Of a stretch of DNA of 64,000 nt, positions 25,950 through 36,700 are shown piece by piece. Position 1 is the stretch's first letter. The number at the start of each line of letters is the position of its first letter. The stretch is from JBASEY01 sp964404285 (lineage in GTDB: Bacteria > CSSED10-310). Below the pieces are notes generated by a model. It ran no database searches. It saw only the letters and a list, made by a program, of their open reading frames with translations, and had not been told where the DNA came from. The stretch is from assembly GCA_964404285.1 (NCBI GenBank), contig CAYOJK010000006.1, positions 62,001 through 126,000 on the forward strand, read 5' to 3'. Position numbers and translations under genes: made by a program.

Positions 25950-26659
25950 TGGCCGTCGCTACTGATTTCTGGACATGGGTTGCCGCTTTATTGACATTGG
26001 CAATTCTAAGTTTTTTATATAATGACAATAAGCTTTACCGAGCGGCGGAACACTTATACATCGGTGTCGCCAACGGTTACAGCATTGTTCTGACCTGGTA
26101 TAACGTCGTTGTTCCCTATATGGTTGATCCGCTTTCCGGCGCATTCAAAATCGTCCGAGAACACGGTTTTATAAAAGCGTTTTTTCAATCCGGCGAACTG
26201 AATGTGCTGAACCCTTTCCACGATTACAACTTCTTCATTATTTTGCCGATGATGGTCGGTGCACTATACATCACACGTTTTATTCCCAAGTTATCTTGGT
26301 TGGTTAGAATTCCGATCGGCATATCTATGGGATATTATACGGCGATTTCTATCCCAGCTTCTTTTAAAGCTTCCATTGTCCGGCAACTCGAGGCTTCGAT
26401 TCTAACAAGGGCGGATTTTGCCAGTTGGTGGGTGCTGCTCTACGGGTTGTTTATATTTCTTACAACCATCGCTACATTGATCTATTTCTTTTTCTCGGCT
26501 GAACACAAGGGTATCCTGAAACCCATTAGCAATGTGGGAATTCTTACCGTTATGGTTGGTTTCGGCGCTTCGTTTGGATTCACCGTTATGGCCAGAATTT
26601 CACTGGCAATCGGTCGGTTTATCTTTTTATTCCGTGATTGGCTGGGGATGGTGCATTAA
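25949..26659 (+). CDS. Operon polytopic membrane protein
   Basis: 236 residues with about six membrane segments (around 8-26, 37-55, 86-108, 115-135, 150-172, 185-225). No known family was recognised and no catalytic motif stands out. Its start overlaps the previous stop and its stop is 3 bp before the thioredoxin-like gene, so it belongs to the same message. Confidence 0.65.
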   Translation: MAVATDFWTWVAALLTLAILSFLYNDNKLYRAAEHLYIGVANGYSIVLTWYNVVVPYMVDPLSGAFKIVREHGFIKAFFQSGELNVLNPFHDYNFFIILPMMVGALYITRFIPKLSWLVRIPIGISMGYYTAISIPASFKASIVRQLEASILTRADFASWWVLLYGLFIFLTTIATLIYFFFSAEHKGILKPISNVGILTVMVGFGASFGFTVMARISLAIGRFIFLFRDWLGMVH

Positions 26660-26662
26660 CGC

Positions 26663-27106
26663 ATGAACAAAACCTATGCCCCGTTGATCACCTGTCCTTT
26701 ATGCAATAAAGAATCTCAAGTTTTTAAAGATAAGGCAACAGATAAGGTTTTCTGCCCATTCTGCCAGTTTCCTCTTGATCTAACGCTTCCTATACCGCTG
26801 GATGATATTACTATCTCAAAATTTATAGAGATGGCTAAAAGACCGATAATGATTCTGTTCTGGGCGCCATGGGAGAAGGAGAGCGAGGAGATGTTGGAGC
26901 TAATGTCGCTGGAGCTTGAAATGCCTGATAAAAGGATGATCTTGGCATCTGTCGATATTGGAAAAAATCCTGAAAGCAAACGACGTTATGGTGTCGAAAT
27001 GATCCCGACGCTTGTCATCATGTCGTTTGGAAGAGAAATCAATCGGATTGTAGGCGCTGTACGACGGTTTGAGTTGTCCAGGTTGATTCAACAGGATCGT
27101 TTTTAA
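26663..27106 (+). CDS. Thioredoxin-fold protein without active-site cysteines, N-terminal zinc ribbon
   Basis: 147 residues. Residues 10-33 hold CPLCN...CPFCQ, a zinc-ribbon knuckle pair, as in thioredoxin 2 (TrxC). A thioredoxin fold follows: MILFWAPWEKESEEML aligns with the WAPWCGPC active site, but the two Cys are Glu and Glu, while the later MIPTLVIMSFG keeps the cis-Pro Thr-Leu element. So the fold is present and the redox pair is lost. It is the last gene of the operon starting at 22847. It overlaps the convergent PilZ-like gene by 4 bp. A binding or scaffold role is more likely than reductase activity (inference). Confidence 0.75.
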   Translation: MNKTYAPLITCPLCNKESQVFKDKATDKVFCPFCQFPLDLTLPIPLDDITISKFIEMAKRPIMILFWAPWEKESEEMLELMSLELEMPDKRMILASVDIGKNPESKRRYGVEMIPTLVIMSFGREINRIVGAVRRFELSRLIQQDRF

Positions 27107-27456
27107 TCGCGCCCTTTATTGTTTTTCGGAAATGGTGAGTAAAATACGGCAATTTGGGACCGGTCATACGATATGCCCAGTCGAATATTGCCGGCTTCTT
27201 TTGTTATTTGCCGAATCGATGCGTCGATACTGACAAGATTACCGTTCATATCCAGATGTATCGGGATGGATTTATTTATTCGATTTAATCCATCCTCGAT
27301 CGGATCAAAAACTATAGTCATCCCCTCTGGGCTGATTTCTATAACCTGGGCATCGACTTCAAATGAGAATTTTGCACCAACAGGCATAGTAAGCTTTTTT
27401 CGATTTACTGCTCTACGGTCTTCGGTTTGTTGTTCAAACTTGTCCTTTTTATTCAT
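27103..27456 (-). CDS. PilZ-like small protein
   Basis: 117 residues. The basic DRRAVNRKK stretch near the N-terminus resembles the RxxxR c-di-GMP-binding element of PilZ domains, and a beta-rich body with VIEISPEGMTI sits where PilZ has D/NxSxxG; the Asp/Asn is missing, so the second motif is partial. It could therefore be a degenerate PilZ domain. The gene lies 26 bp after the TGS-GTPase gene on the same strand. Confidence 0.5.
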   Translation of the reverse strand: MNKKDKFEQQTEDRRAVNRKKLTMPVGAKFSFEVDAQVIEISPEGMTIVFDPIEDGLNRINKSIPIHLDMNGNLVSIDASIRQITKEAGNIRLGISYDRSQIAVFYSPFPKNNKGRD

Positions 27457-27482
27457 TATGGTAAAAACTTCCTTTCGGCTGA

Positions 27483-28460
27483 TTAGGTTTTAAACTCAAA
27501 AATATCTCCTTCTTGAACTATATAATCTTTTTGAACCCTTTGCCCGTCGAATTTACCGGATCCCCAAACTCTGGCAAATTTCATCTCATCAGCAAAATCC
27601 TTGTGAATTTCCGATGTGACATCCAGTAATGTCGAACCTTTACGCAGCACGACAGGTTGATGCATATTGGGTTCTTGCCCTGGAGCTTTCGTATAGACTC
27701 GGACAAGATTGAGCATCTCAAAAATGTGTCGACCTAGTCTTTGACCATCACCTGGGTTATGGCTCGACAGCGTGATAATCGGCAACAAATCGAACGATTC
27801 TTGGAGTAGTTCCAGACTTATGTCAGCATCAGGTAAGTCCATTTTTGTCAAAGCTATCAGGGCAGGTATTTTTACGGTTCTGGCATGGTAATCCGCGTCC
27901 AAAAAGGAAGGAACCAGCAAGATTTTTGCATCATTAAGGATTCGAAGGATGGTATCCAATTGCTCGATAGAGTCTACGCCGATAACGATCAGCGCCATAT
28001 CACAGACTCTGACCAGGCTAGGTATCCAAGGCTCAAAAAACTCATCGGACAGTGGAGGCAGATCGACAAGTTGATACTGAATATTTTCCCATTGGAACAT
28101 ACCCGGTAATGGTTTTTGAGTGGTGAATGGATAATCTGCCACAACCGCATTGGCATTGGTAAACCCATTGATAAGAGATGATTTTCCGCTGTTTGGGGGG
28201 CCAACTAATACGATTTGGGCAGCGCCGTCACGCTGAACGTGGAATGATACCCCTTTTTTGGATGAGCGTGTGGATTGATCCTGTTGTTTACGAGCTTTAG
28301 ATAAACGTTGCTTGATATCTGCACGTAATTTTTCTGTACCCTTGTGTTTGGGTATCGTGGCGTACATTTCTTCCAAAGCAGCGATTTTTTCCTCAATGGT
28401 TCGAGCTGCTTTATAAAGCGCCTCAGCATTCTTATATTGAGGTGTCAGATTTGCCGGCAT
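27483..28460 (-). CDS. TGS-domain GTPase (Obg/DRG-like)
   Basis: 325 residues. A G domain starts at about residue 77 with LVGPPNSGKSSLING (G1), then YPFTTQKPLPG (switch with T), VDLPPL (the G3 position) and LTKMDLPD (G4). The C-terminal 65 residues form a TGS ubiquitin-like domain (KARVWGSGKFDGQRVQ and KDYIVQEGDIFEF). The first 70 residues are helical and charged, as in the DRG branch of the Obg superfamily, which binds RNA or ribosomes. G3 departs from DxxG by having Pro in the third and fourth places. Its cellular target is unknown. Confidence 0.85.
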   Translation of the reverse strand: MPANLTPQYKNAEALYKAARTIEEKIAALEEMYATIPKHKGTEKLRADIKQRLSKARKQQDQSTRSSKKGVSFHVQRDGAAQIVLVGPPNSGKSSLINGFTNANAVVADYPFTTQKPLPGMFQWENIQYQLVDLPPLSDEFFEPWIPSLVRVCDMALIVIGVDSIEQLDTILRILNDAKILLVPSFLDADYHARTVKIPALIALTKMDLPDADISLELLQESFDLLPIITLSSHNPGDGQRLGRHIFEMLNLVRVYTKAPGQEPNMHQPVVLRKGSTLLDVTSEIHKDFADEMKFARVWGSGKFDGQRVQKDYIVQEGDIFEFKT

Positions 28461-28540
28461 GTCAACCCTCCGGTAAGCATCATGTAATAATAGTAAATTA
28501 TTATTTTAAAAACACAAATAAGAAAAACTGGAATTCCATC

Positions 28541-28569
28541 TCGACGAAAATAGAAAAAACGGGTAACAT
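28541..28569 (+). promoter_or_regulatory. Candidate promoter for the repeat-kinase gene
   Basis: TCGACG (28541-28546), 17-bp spacer and TAACAT (28564-28569), 30 bp before the TTG start. Each box matches consensus at four of six positions. Confidence 0.4.
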
Positions 28570-28599
28570 AGCAAAGGTTCAGATTGCTGGAGACTTAAG

Positions 28600-30858
28600 T
28601 TGAAACAACTTAGATTTGCTCAAAAACTTTCCCGTCAAGGGGATTATCTGGGTGCAGGTGACTTGTATCAGGATGGGGGAGATTACGAAAAGGCGTTGAA
28701 AATGTATGCTCGAGCACATGCTCATGAGCGTTCGGCGATGCTTTTAAAACGCCTTGGACGCCTTCCTGAGGCTGCGGTGAGCTTTGCCAGGGCAAACCAA
28801 TTTGTTAAAGCAGCAGAGATATATACCTATTTGAATGAGCACTATAAAGCCGGTGAGATGTACAAAAAAGCGGATTTTCCGTTGTTAGCAGCGGAAAGTT
28901 TTGACAAATCAGGAGCTATAAGTGAAGCGGCAAGGATGTATGAACTATCCGGTGACTTCAAACGTGCAGGTGAGCTGTACTTGGAACGCGGTAATTTCAA
29001 AAGGGGCGCTGAATGCCTTGAAAAAGAATTAAAAAACTTGTCTTTTGTCACGGATTCTCATCCTGAAGATATGCAAAAAACACGAAAGCATCTGTACCGA
29101 TTGTTGGGGATTTCCTACGAAAAAACAGAAAAATACAACCATGCAGCACGCTTTTATATGCAGAGTGGGGATTATGACAAAGCTATCGATATGTGCCGAA
29201 AACTGGGAAACCTGCAATTGGCAGCCACTTATTTAGAACAGGTGGGAGAATTGGATGCTGCGGCTGGCATTTATCAGGAAATGGGGAGAGAAAAGCAAGC
29301 GGGATTGTTGAAAATACAGAGTCTTCTGAAAGGCAGACACTTCGTACGCGCTGCCAAGTTGGCGGATGAACTGGGTGAATTCGAACTAGCAGCTCAGGCT
29401 TATGAAAGTACAGGAGAATATAATAAGGCAGGAGAATTATATTATCTAGCTAACAATAGCGATAAAGCGATTGAAATGTTCATTGAAGCAAAAAACTGGC
29501 TAAAAGCGTCAGTTCTTTTTGAAAAAAACGGTAATCCTGGCAAAGCAGCTGAATTCAGGGAAAAAGTTGGTGAGGTTGAAAAAGCTGCGCAATTGTATGC
29601 TGAAGCGGGTGACCCAGTGAAAGCCGGTGAAATTCTTATGGAGGCAGGAAACCTGGAAGAGGCTATACGAATCTTGCAAAAAGCTTGGGGACAAGGAAAT
29701 CGATTGCCCTCATTACGCAATGCGCTGGGACTGGCTTTTTTGAGAAGAGGAAATTTTGAGCAGGCTTATGATCAATATCTTAAATTCCTTATTGAAGAAG
29801 CGGTGTCGACAGACAATTTGGAAACAAAATATGAGCTGGCTTGTTCATTTGAATCAAGAGGTCAGTATGAACAAGCGCTTAAACTGTTTAAAGAGCTTTC
29901 TGCCTATGACCTGGATTTCAAAGATGTTCAGGATAGACAGGACAACCTGATTGCAACTGTCGCAAATAGTAAAAATGATAACGCAACGACAATGCCTCAC
30001 CAGTTCGCACCTGGAATGGTGATCGCTAACCGATATGTCATTAAAGAAAAGGCCGGATCAGGTGGAATGGGAGAAGTGTATCGAGCTCTTGACAAAGAAC
30101 TCAACATTGAAGTTGCACTAAAAATATTGAAATCGAAATATATTCATAATCCGGAAATGGTTCAGCGGTTTAAACGTGAGGTGACATTAGCTCGCAAAGT
30201 ACATCATGAGAATGTTATTCAATTATACGACTTCGAAAAACTTGAAAATCTATTATATATTTCAATGGAATTTTTTCATGGCCGCGACTTGAAAGCGATG
30301 ATTCGAGCTCAGGAGTTATTCTCAACAGAAGAAATCATCTCAATCATGACACAGGCATGCCGTGGATTATGGGCTGCCCATCGGCGGGGTATTGTTCATC
30401 GGGATATCAAACCTCAGAATATCCTTATCAATGATGAGAGAACGGTGAAAATAGTCGACTTTGGAATTGCTATCGTCATTGAAAGCGCAATGGAAACCAA
30501 TGCCGAGTTTGTTGTAGGAACACCGGATTATATGAGTCCTGAACAAGCCAAAGGCGAACCGACAGATCCTAGAAGCGATATTTATTCTCTTGGTACAATC
30601 CTATACGAAATGTCCACTGGAAAACCTCCTTTTTCAAATCCTGACTCATTTCAGATATTGGTCGACCAAGTCGAAAAACCACCTATTCCACCGATAGAGA
30701 TAAACCCTGAAGTTCCAGTATGGTTGAACGATCTGATATTAAAATGCATGAATAAAGATCCGGACGACCGGTTTGATTCGGTTCAGATCATCGAACGTCA
30801 ATTAGCCACCAGCGGTATTGCGGAATTGATGCTGAGTGCAGGGGACGAAGAAGACTAA
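28600..30858 (+). CDS. TPR-type repeat protein fused to C-terminal Ser/Thr kinase
   Basis: 752 residues from a TTG start with GGAG at suitable distance. Residues 1 to about 455 are an array of short helical repeats of about 20 residues (such as YEKALKMYARAHAHERSAM, AGELYLERGNFKRGAE and AAQAYESTGEYNKAGELY), like TPR or Sel1-type solenoids. The kinase occupies about residues 475-735: GSGGMGEVYRA (P-loop), VALKILK (Lys), HRDIKPQN (catalytic loop), VDFGIA (DFG) and GTPDYMSPEQA. All catalytic residues are present, so it should be active. In the usual bacterial arrangement the kinase is N-terminal and sensor repeats follow; here the order is reversed. No membrane segment is seen, so it is cytoplasmic. 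The substrate is unknown. Confidence 0.9.
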   Translation: MKQLRFAQKLSRQGDYLGAGDLYQDGGDYEKALKMYARAHAHERSAMLLKRLGRLPEAAVSFARANQFVKAAEIYTYLNEHYKAGEMYKKADFPLLAAESFDKSGAISEAARMYELSGDFKRAGELYLERGNFKRGAECLEKELKNLSFVTDSHPEDMQKTRKHLYRLLGISYEKTEKYNHAARFYMQSGDYDKAIDMCRKLGNLQLAATYLEQVGELDAAAGIYQEMGREKQAGLLKIQSLLKGRHFVRAAKLADELGEFELAAQAYESTGEYNKAGELYYLANNSDKAIEMFIEAKNWLKASVLFEKNGNPGKAAEFREKVGEVEKAAQLYAEAGDPVKAGEILMEAGNLEEAIRILQKAWGQGNRLPSLRNALGLAFLRRGNFEQAYDQYLKFLIEEAVSTDNLETKYELACSFESRGQYEQALKLFKELSAYDLDFKDVQDRQDNLIATVANSKNDNATTMPHQFAPGMVIANRYVIKEKAGSGGMGEVYRALDKELNIEVALKILKSKYIHNPEMVQRFKREVTLARKVHHENVIQLYDFEKLENLLYISMEFFHGRDLKAMIRAQELFSTEEIISIMTQACRGLWAAHRRGIVHRDIKPQNILINDERTVKIVDFGIAIVIESAMETNAEFVVGTPDYMSPEQAKGEPTDPRSDIYSLGTILYEMSTGKPPFSNPDSFQILVDQVEKPPIPPIEINPEVPVWLNDLILKCMNKDPDDRFDSVQIIERQLATSGIAELMLSAGDEED

Positions 30859-30870
30859 TCAAAATTATTT

Positions 30871-33768
30871 TTAAACTGTTTGCTGTTGAACTTTTTTGAG
30901 GATTCCAGCAACCATCGGTTGAAGCTTATAGGCTTCTGCCAGTATTGAGATGGGATGAATGGTTTGAATTCTTGTTGCGGCTTCGATTTGCATCCTGCAA
31001 GTTCCACAAGCCGATACAACGTAATCAGGCTTAACTTGAAGGATTTCACGGAATAATCGAGTTCCAATTTTTTGTGATAAAATATAATTTTGTTTTTTCA
31101 TGCCATAGGTTCCAGCCATTCCACAGCAAAGAGGCTCTAATCGGTGAATTTTCATTTCCGGGATCATTTCCAATAACCGAATAGGATATTCACCAATTCT
31201 CATTGCCCGAGCATGGCAGGGCTGATGAATGGCAATCGTCATGTTCATGGGCTCGAAGTGAATATCCAATTGACCGCTACCGAGTAGCTCAACCAAAAAC
31301 TCGTGTATGTCAACAGTATTGGCTGCGACCTCAGACGATTTTTGTGTATTCAATAATCTGATATATTCATGCCGCAATGTCATGCCACAACTTGGAGCGC
31401 TGGCGACAATTCGGATATTACTTCTTGTTATGTCATGTAAAATGTTGACATTATACTCCGCACGAGATTTGACCACGCCTCTCATTCCTGATGATAATCC
31501 TGCTATACCACAACAATTTAACTCCGGTATAAAAGGTGTATATCCATGATGAGACAATACCGCTAATGTCGCAGCGCCTTCGCCCCAAGGATCGTTTGCT
31601 TCAGCAGAACAACCTGGAAAATAGACAATGGGTTTTCCAGAAAGAGAAGATGTTTCCTGAGCCAGAGTATTCAAGTCCACATCATAAAATGGGGCCAGTT
31701 TAACTCGGGTATCCAGCAAGAGAATTTTTTCCAGGGCCTTTCTCACTAGTACAGTATTTAGGGAAGAGTTAACCAAATTGGGCATGACGCGACCTAGAGA
31801 TCGTAAAAAGCCTGTTTCAGAGATCAATCGATCTGCTAAAAATGTGCCGTTTTGGTCATTGCAAACTTGCTTTGCCATTTGCATTAAAAGGGGTATATCA
31901 ACATTTGAAGGGCATTCTGTGATACACGTATTACAGTGAATACAGTAGTCGAATATCGTTCGATGTTCAGGTGAAACTGCATCATTTTCACTGGGAAAAC
32001 TCGAGCTGATGATGCGAGTTAGTAGATTGGCTTTGCTTCGGGGCGTGGTACGCTCATCATAAGTGGCCAAGAAAACCGGACAGTATTGTCTACATGCACC
32101 ACAGCTACTGCACTTAAAAAGGTTTTCCTGCAAAATTTCGGTATCAGGAAATGTCTCAGTATGTCGAACATCAGTTAATTCCATTATCTTCAAGTTGTCA
32201 GTAAAACGGCGTGAATCGGTTTGGATTATTTTGCCCGGGTTAAAAATCATTTCTGGATCAAAAAGCTTTTTAATACTTTCAAATACTGGGTAGAGCGCAC
32301 CGAAAAAGGTTTTGAGAAAAGGTGTTCTTAGCAGCCCGTCACCGTGTTCGCCGGACAGCGAACCGCCATATTCCAAAATCAGATCATGGGTAAAATCTGC
32401 CATTTTGGTCATTTTTTGTAGAATATCTGCATCATGAATGTTAAACAAAGGATTGACATGAATATGTCCTTCGCCGGCATGTCCATAAATAACTCCGCGA
32501 ACATCAAAAGTGTTAAACATATCATGGATTCGCTTGATATAGTGTGGCAAGTTATTAAGTGGAACGACAGTGTCTTCGATAAATTTGATCGGTTTATAAG
32601 GAGCAGGGTAACGATTTAGTATTGGACTAGCTGATCGGCGTACTTTATCCAGTCTTTCACGTTCTTGCGGCTGAATACCACGTCGTGAGGCAATGGCTGG
32701 TCGCCCCGGCCCGAGAAAGAGCATTTCGATGGAGTTGATTTTCTCCATAATTTCATCAAGAGTCGGATCGTCGAACTCGATCAGCAGCAATGCTCGAAGA
32801 TTTCGTGGAAATGGAATTCCGGCATCAAATGATGTCTGTCTGACAAGATCGATGAATGTCGATTCCATAAGCTCCAGCATACTCGGCTCATAGGTGGTGA
32901 TGATAGGCGCCGCTTCACAGGCTAGTTGCACCGAGTCAAACATCAGTAATAACATGCCGACATTTGGGGGAATTGGCTGTACCGCCAGCTCGAGCCCGGT
33001 AAATATGCCCAAGGTTCCCTCGGATGCAGCCATTAAGTTTGCCAAATGAACTCGATCGTTATCGATTATGTTATCTACCCGGTATCCACTTGAGTTTTTG
33101 CGTGTTTTAGGCATATTCGCATGGATAGCATCAGCGTTCCGGCTCAGAATATGATATAAACTCTCGACCAAAGTATTGTGCTCACCAGATAAAAGGCTGT
33201 TTCTGTCAACATTGTTGTGGAAGGTGATTTCTTTTCCATTTGAGCAGATCGCTGTCACAGAACGAATGTAATCTCGTGTGGAACCATATTTAACGGAGTG
33301 GGGGCCGGCAGCGTTATTGCCAACCATACCTCCCAATGTAGAGTACATACGGCTTGATGGATCAGGAGGAAAAAACAGACCGTGTCTAGCTAAGGCTCGA
33401 TTCAAATCATTTTGGACAACTCCAGGTTCGACAATAACGATCTGCTTTTGAGTGTCGATTGATAAAATACGGTGCATATAGCGTGAAAAATCCATAATAA
33501 TGCCTGTGCCCAGGCATCCTCCAGTCAACCCTACGCCTGCACCACGAGCCGTTATTGGTATTCCGAATTCTCCAGCTATCTGAACGGTATGGGAAACATC
33601 ATCGCCGTCACGAGGCATAACGATAGCTGTTGGAAACACGCGATACATACACGCTGCGGTTGAATAGAGCAGTCTGGTTTGATCATCGAAACAGACATCT
33701 CCGATAAGGCGTGATTTCAGCGCCGATCTCAACAGCCGGATGGTTCGCCTATTAGGTGGTGATTTCAT
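30871..33768 (-). CDS. FAD / iron-sulfur D-2-hydroxyacid dehydrogenase (YdiJ-like)
   Basis: 965 residues. An N-terminal FAD-binding PCMH domain (about 40-220, with TARGAGVGLTGGCLG and GGMVGNNAAGPHS) is followed by the FAD-oxidase C domain to about residue 500 (GHAGEGHIHVNP, SGEHGDG). Then come two 4Fe-4S motifs, CSSCGACRQYCP and CIHCNTCITECP, and two Cys-rich CCG domains (YFPGCSAEAND, LNCCGIAG and CCGMAGTYG). This is a GlcD-like dehydrogenase fused to a GlpC/HdrB-like half, as in the YdiJ family, in which the E. coli member oxidises D-2-hydroxyglutarate. Electrons would leave through the Fe-S and CCG part to an unknown acceptor. It is cytoplasmic, converging with the repeat kinase. Confidence 0.9.
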   Translation of the reverse strand: MKSPPNRRTIRLLRSALKSRLIGDVCFDDQTRLLYSTAACMYRVFPTAIVMPRDGDDVSHTVQIAGEFGIPITARGAGVGLTGGCLGTGIIMDFSRYMHRILSIDTQKQIVIVEPGVVQNDLNRALARHGLFFPPDPSSRMYSTLGGMVGNNAAGPHSVKYGSTRDYIRSVTAICSNGKEITFHNNVDRNSLLSGEHNTLVESLYHILSRNADAIHANMPKTRKNSSGYRVDNIIDNDRVHLANLMAASEGTLGIFTGLELAVQPIPPNVGMLLLMFDSVQLACEAAPIITTYEPSMLELMESTFIDLVRQTSFDAGIPFPRNLRALLLIEFDDPTLDEIMEKINSIEMLFLGPGRPAIASRRGIQPQERERLDKVRRSASPILNRYPAPYKPIKFIEDTVVPLNNLPHYIKRIHDMFNTFDVRGVIYGHAGEGHIHVNPLFNIHDADILQKMTKMADFTHDLILEYGGSLSGEHGDGLLRTPFLKTFFGALYPVFESIKKLFDPEMIFNPGKIIQTDSRRFTDNLKIMELTDVRHTETFPDTEILQENLFKCSSCGACRQYCPVFLATYDERTTPRSKANLLTRIISSSFPSENDAVSPEHRTIFDYCIHCNTCITECPSNVDIPLLMQMAKQVCNDQNGTFLADRLISETGFLRSLGRVMPNLVNSSLNTVLVRKALEKILLLDTRVKLAPFYDVDLNTLAQETSSLSGKPIVYFPGCSAEANDPWGEGAATLAVLSHHGYTPFIPELNCCGIAGLSSGMRGVVKSRAEYNVNILHDITRSNIRIVASAPSCGMTLRHEYIRLLNTQKSSEVAANTVDIHEFLVELLGSGQLDIHFEPMNMTIAIHQPCHARAMRIGEYPIRLLEMIPEMKIHRLEPLCCGMAGTYGMKKQNYILSQKIGTRLFREILQVKPDYVVSACGTCRMQIEAATRIQTIHPISILAEAYKLQPMVAGILKKVQQQTV

Positions 33769-33790
33769 AGTGTGACTTGTCCTAAATCAT

Positions 33791-36700
33791 CTAATCACTA
33801 AGGGTGAGATAGGGCCAGAGATCACTTCGACTTCCTTCAGAGTCGGTTGCTCGAAGCTGGAATGGATAAACACCTGGTTCTAAAACCCCTGGTTCGATAT
33901 AAACGGACAGGCCGAAGATGTTGTCGCCGGCGCCGAAATCATCGTTTCGACCGTTATCGTACAGGTAAACACCTGTCGGCAAACCTTGATAATATAATTC
34001 GACAGTTTTTATGGGATCCTCACCCGTAACAAAAGCCAGCATTGTGAAATAACCGCCGTTTAAAGCATGAAGTCGAGTGTCCATGAATCCAGCCATAAAG
34101 ATTTTGGGGCTATGCATCGATGCTGATTTGTTTTCGCCGGGAAGGGATACATCAACTGATTTTTCCCACCATTCAGGTTGATAGGTTTCTGTATACTCAT
34201 AACCGGGATCGACGGTGAGTAATGGCCAGATATGACTATCGAAGCCTCGAGAATCGTAGGCGACGATTCGTAATTGCAATCTGACCACCGTATCGGGATA
34301 ACTGGAGGAGGCTGGTGGTAGGTCGAATGTCAAACCGTAAATTCCGTCTCCAGCGCCAAAATCTCCATGTCTGCCATCATCGAACAATTCGGCGATGATT
34401 TCGCCACCGAGCATGACATAAACGTTTTCGATATCATTTTCCGGATCAGTGACCCAGGCTAGAATTTGAACCTGCCCTCCACTACTCAATCGATACGTCG
34501 TATTTCCAAATCCAGCCATTTTAATCACTGGCTCTACAGGGGGTCGAGGTGTCGGCGTCATGGTTGGTGTCCGTGTCGGCATCGGTGTTCCAGTAGCTGT
34601 CGGGGTTGGTGTTGGCTCGGCGCAGTTATTGGCTCTACCAGCGCTGGGATTACTTATCTGCCAGTTAATACTTGAGTCTCTATCGGCTCCGTCAGGACAC
34701 AAGTTTATTGAATATCCTTCGGCATCTGAAAAGGGAATGAAATCTCCAGCAGTCCAGATACCCGCTGAAACAGCGGTGCTTTCCCATGTTTGGCCACCTG
34801 CTCCATAGGCAATATAGTCCACAATTGTGCTTACGCCATGAGTCGTGCTATCAAACAGAGCGATAGAACCCGCACTGTTACCCATGTTTGTTGCGGGCCC
34901 AGTGAACAATTCTGTATCGGTATCTGTTCCGGATGTATTGATTCGAACGGTGACAAAAGCGTGAGGCGCAAGCATAAAGGTTGGAAACGTATAATATGCC
35001 GAAGAGTCCGGTTTCAAATCATATCCAGTAAGCGTTATAGGGTGGGAACTATTGTTATACAACTCGACAAATTCTTTTCCTGTATCGACGCCTTCCGGAT
35101 CGAACAAAACCTCATTGATAACAACACCCAATCTGGGTTCCGGTGTCGATGTTGGAGCGGGTGTTTGGGAGGGTGTTCCAGGCCCTGATGTCGGTGTGGC
35201 AGTGGGTGGTGGTGAGGTGCAGTTGGCGTTATTCATGGTTGGTTCACAGCAGGACCAGTTATCCGAAATATTGGTATCGATTCCGTCGGGATAAAGGTTG
35301 ATGGATTGACCTTCTTCACAAAGCGGAACGAAGTCGTCCACTGTCCAGATACCGGCTGTTACTGCTGCTGATTCCCAGGTTTGCCCGCCGGCGCCGTAAG
35401 CTACATAGTCTATAATAGTTGAATGACTGTGAGTTGTGCTATTGAACAAAGCGACAAATCCGGAAGAATTGCCCATGTTTCCGGTTAAACCAGTGAACAG
35501 TTCGGTATCGGTATCTTCACCTTCTGTGTTGATACGAATGGAAACCCGTGCACCTGGGACAAGAACGAAATCTGGAAAAGTATAGTAAGAGGAGGTGTCG
35601 GGTTTAAGATCATAATCCGTTAGATTGACGGGTTGGTCGGAAACATTGAGAAGTTCGACAAATTCTTTTCCAGTATCGTTGCCAAGCGGGTTGAAAAGGA
35701 CTTCATTGATAACAATCGAAGCTTGAGTAGGCTCAGCGGTGGGTGTTGTTGTAGGATCCGGTGATGGTGTTGAGGTCGCAAAGGGCGTAAATGTTGGGGT
35801 TCCCGGGCCGGCTGTCGGTGTCACAGTAGGAGTAGGAGTGATCGTTGGCTCAGGTGTCGGGGTTGGTTCGCATAATTCCATTAAGCTGATATCGTCGACA
35901 TAATAAGAGACTTGCGGTTCGCCATAGAAAGCGATTCGGATGCGGGCTGAAACAGCGGTCTCCGGCGCTACGGCAATAGTGGAAATTTCTTGCCATCCCG
36001 GCTCATCGATGGAATAGGGTGAGAAACTATTAGATACAAAACCTTGGCCTCCCGGTTCGGAAGCCCAATAAATCCAAGCTCTACTACGGTTTTCCGGTTC
36101 CGTATTCTCATCTACCAACCAATAGGACAAACGGTATTCCGATCCCGGCATGATTGCATAAGGCACAATCTGCTCAAAAAATTGCGTTCCGGTTTTTAAT
36201 TTCGTGACTTTCCCAGAAAAATGATCTCCATGAACAATCTCATCTGACTGCTCGATAGCCAATCCGTTATCACACGTCCAGAAGTCAGGCGGATTTGAAA
36301 ACCCTGCGCTCCATGCTTCCATATCACCGTTCCAGATGAGTTCATTTTCACAGGGCATCGTGGGAACTGTAGTAGGTGTGGGTGAAGAAGGTGGAGTTGA
36401 TGGGGTTGGCGTTGCTGTAGGTTCAGGGGTCATGGTCGGTGTGTACGGAGGTGGAGTCTGTGTCGGCGCTTCTGTCGGTGTGTCTGGGGGTGGTGTAGTG
36501 GTTGGTGTGTCTGGAACGGGGGTGGAGGTTGATGTTGGCGCTGTTGTAGGTGTGTGTGTTGGTGGAGTGGTAGGGGTTGGTGTTGGAGATGAAGTCGGTA
36601 TAGGTGTTTCAGTTGGAATGGGAGTAGGAGTGGCTTCTTCTATTTCGATCAGGCTGATCCCATCAAGGTAATATTCCACATCGATATCGCCATAAAAAGC

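Noticed and set aside
36336..36671. Open Gly-Val-rich frame on the plus strand
   Set aside because: It is the reverse reading of the Pro-Thr linker of the surface protein, with no ribosome site or other support.
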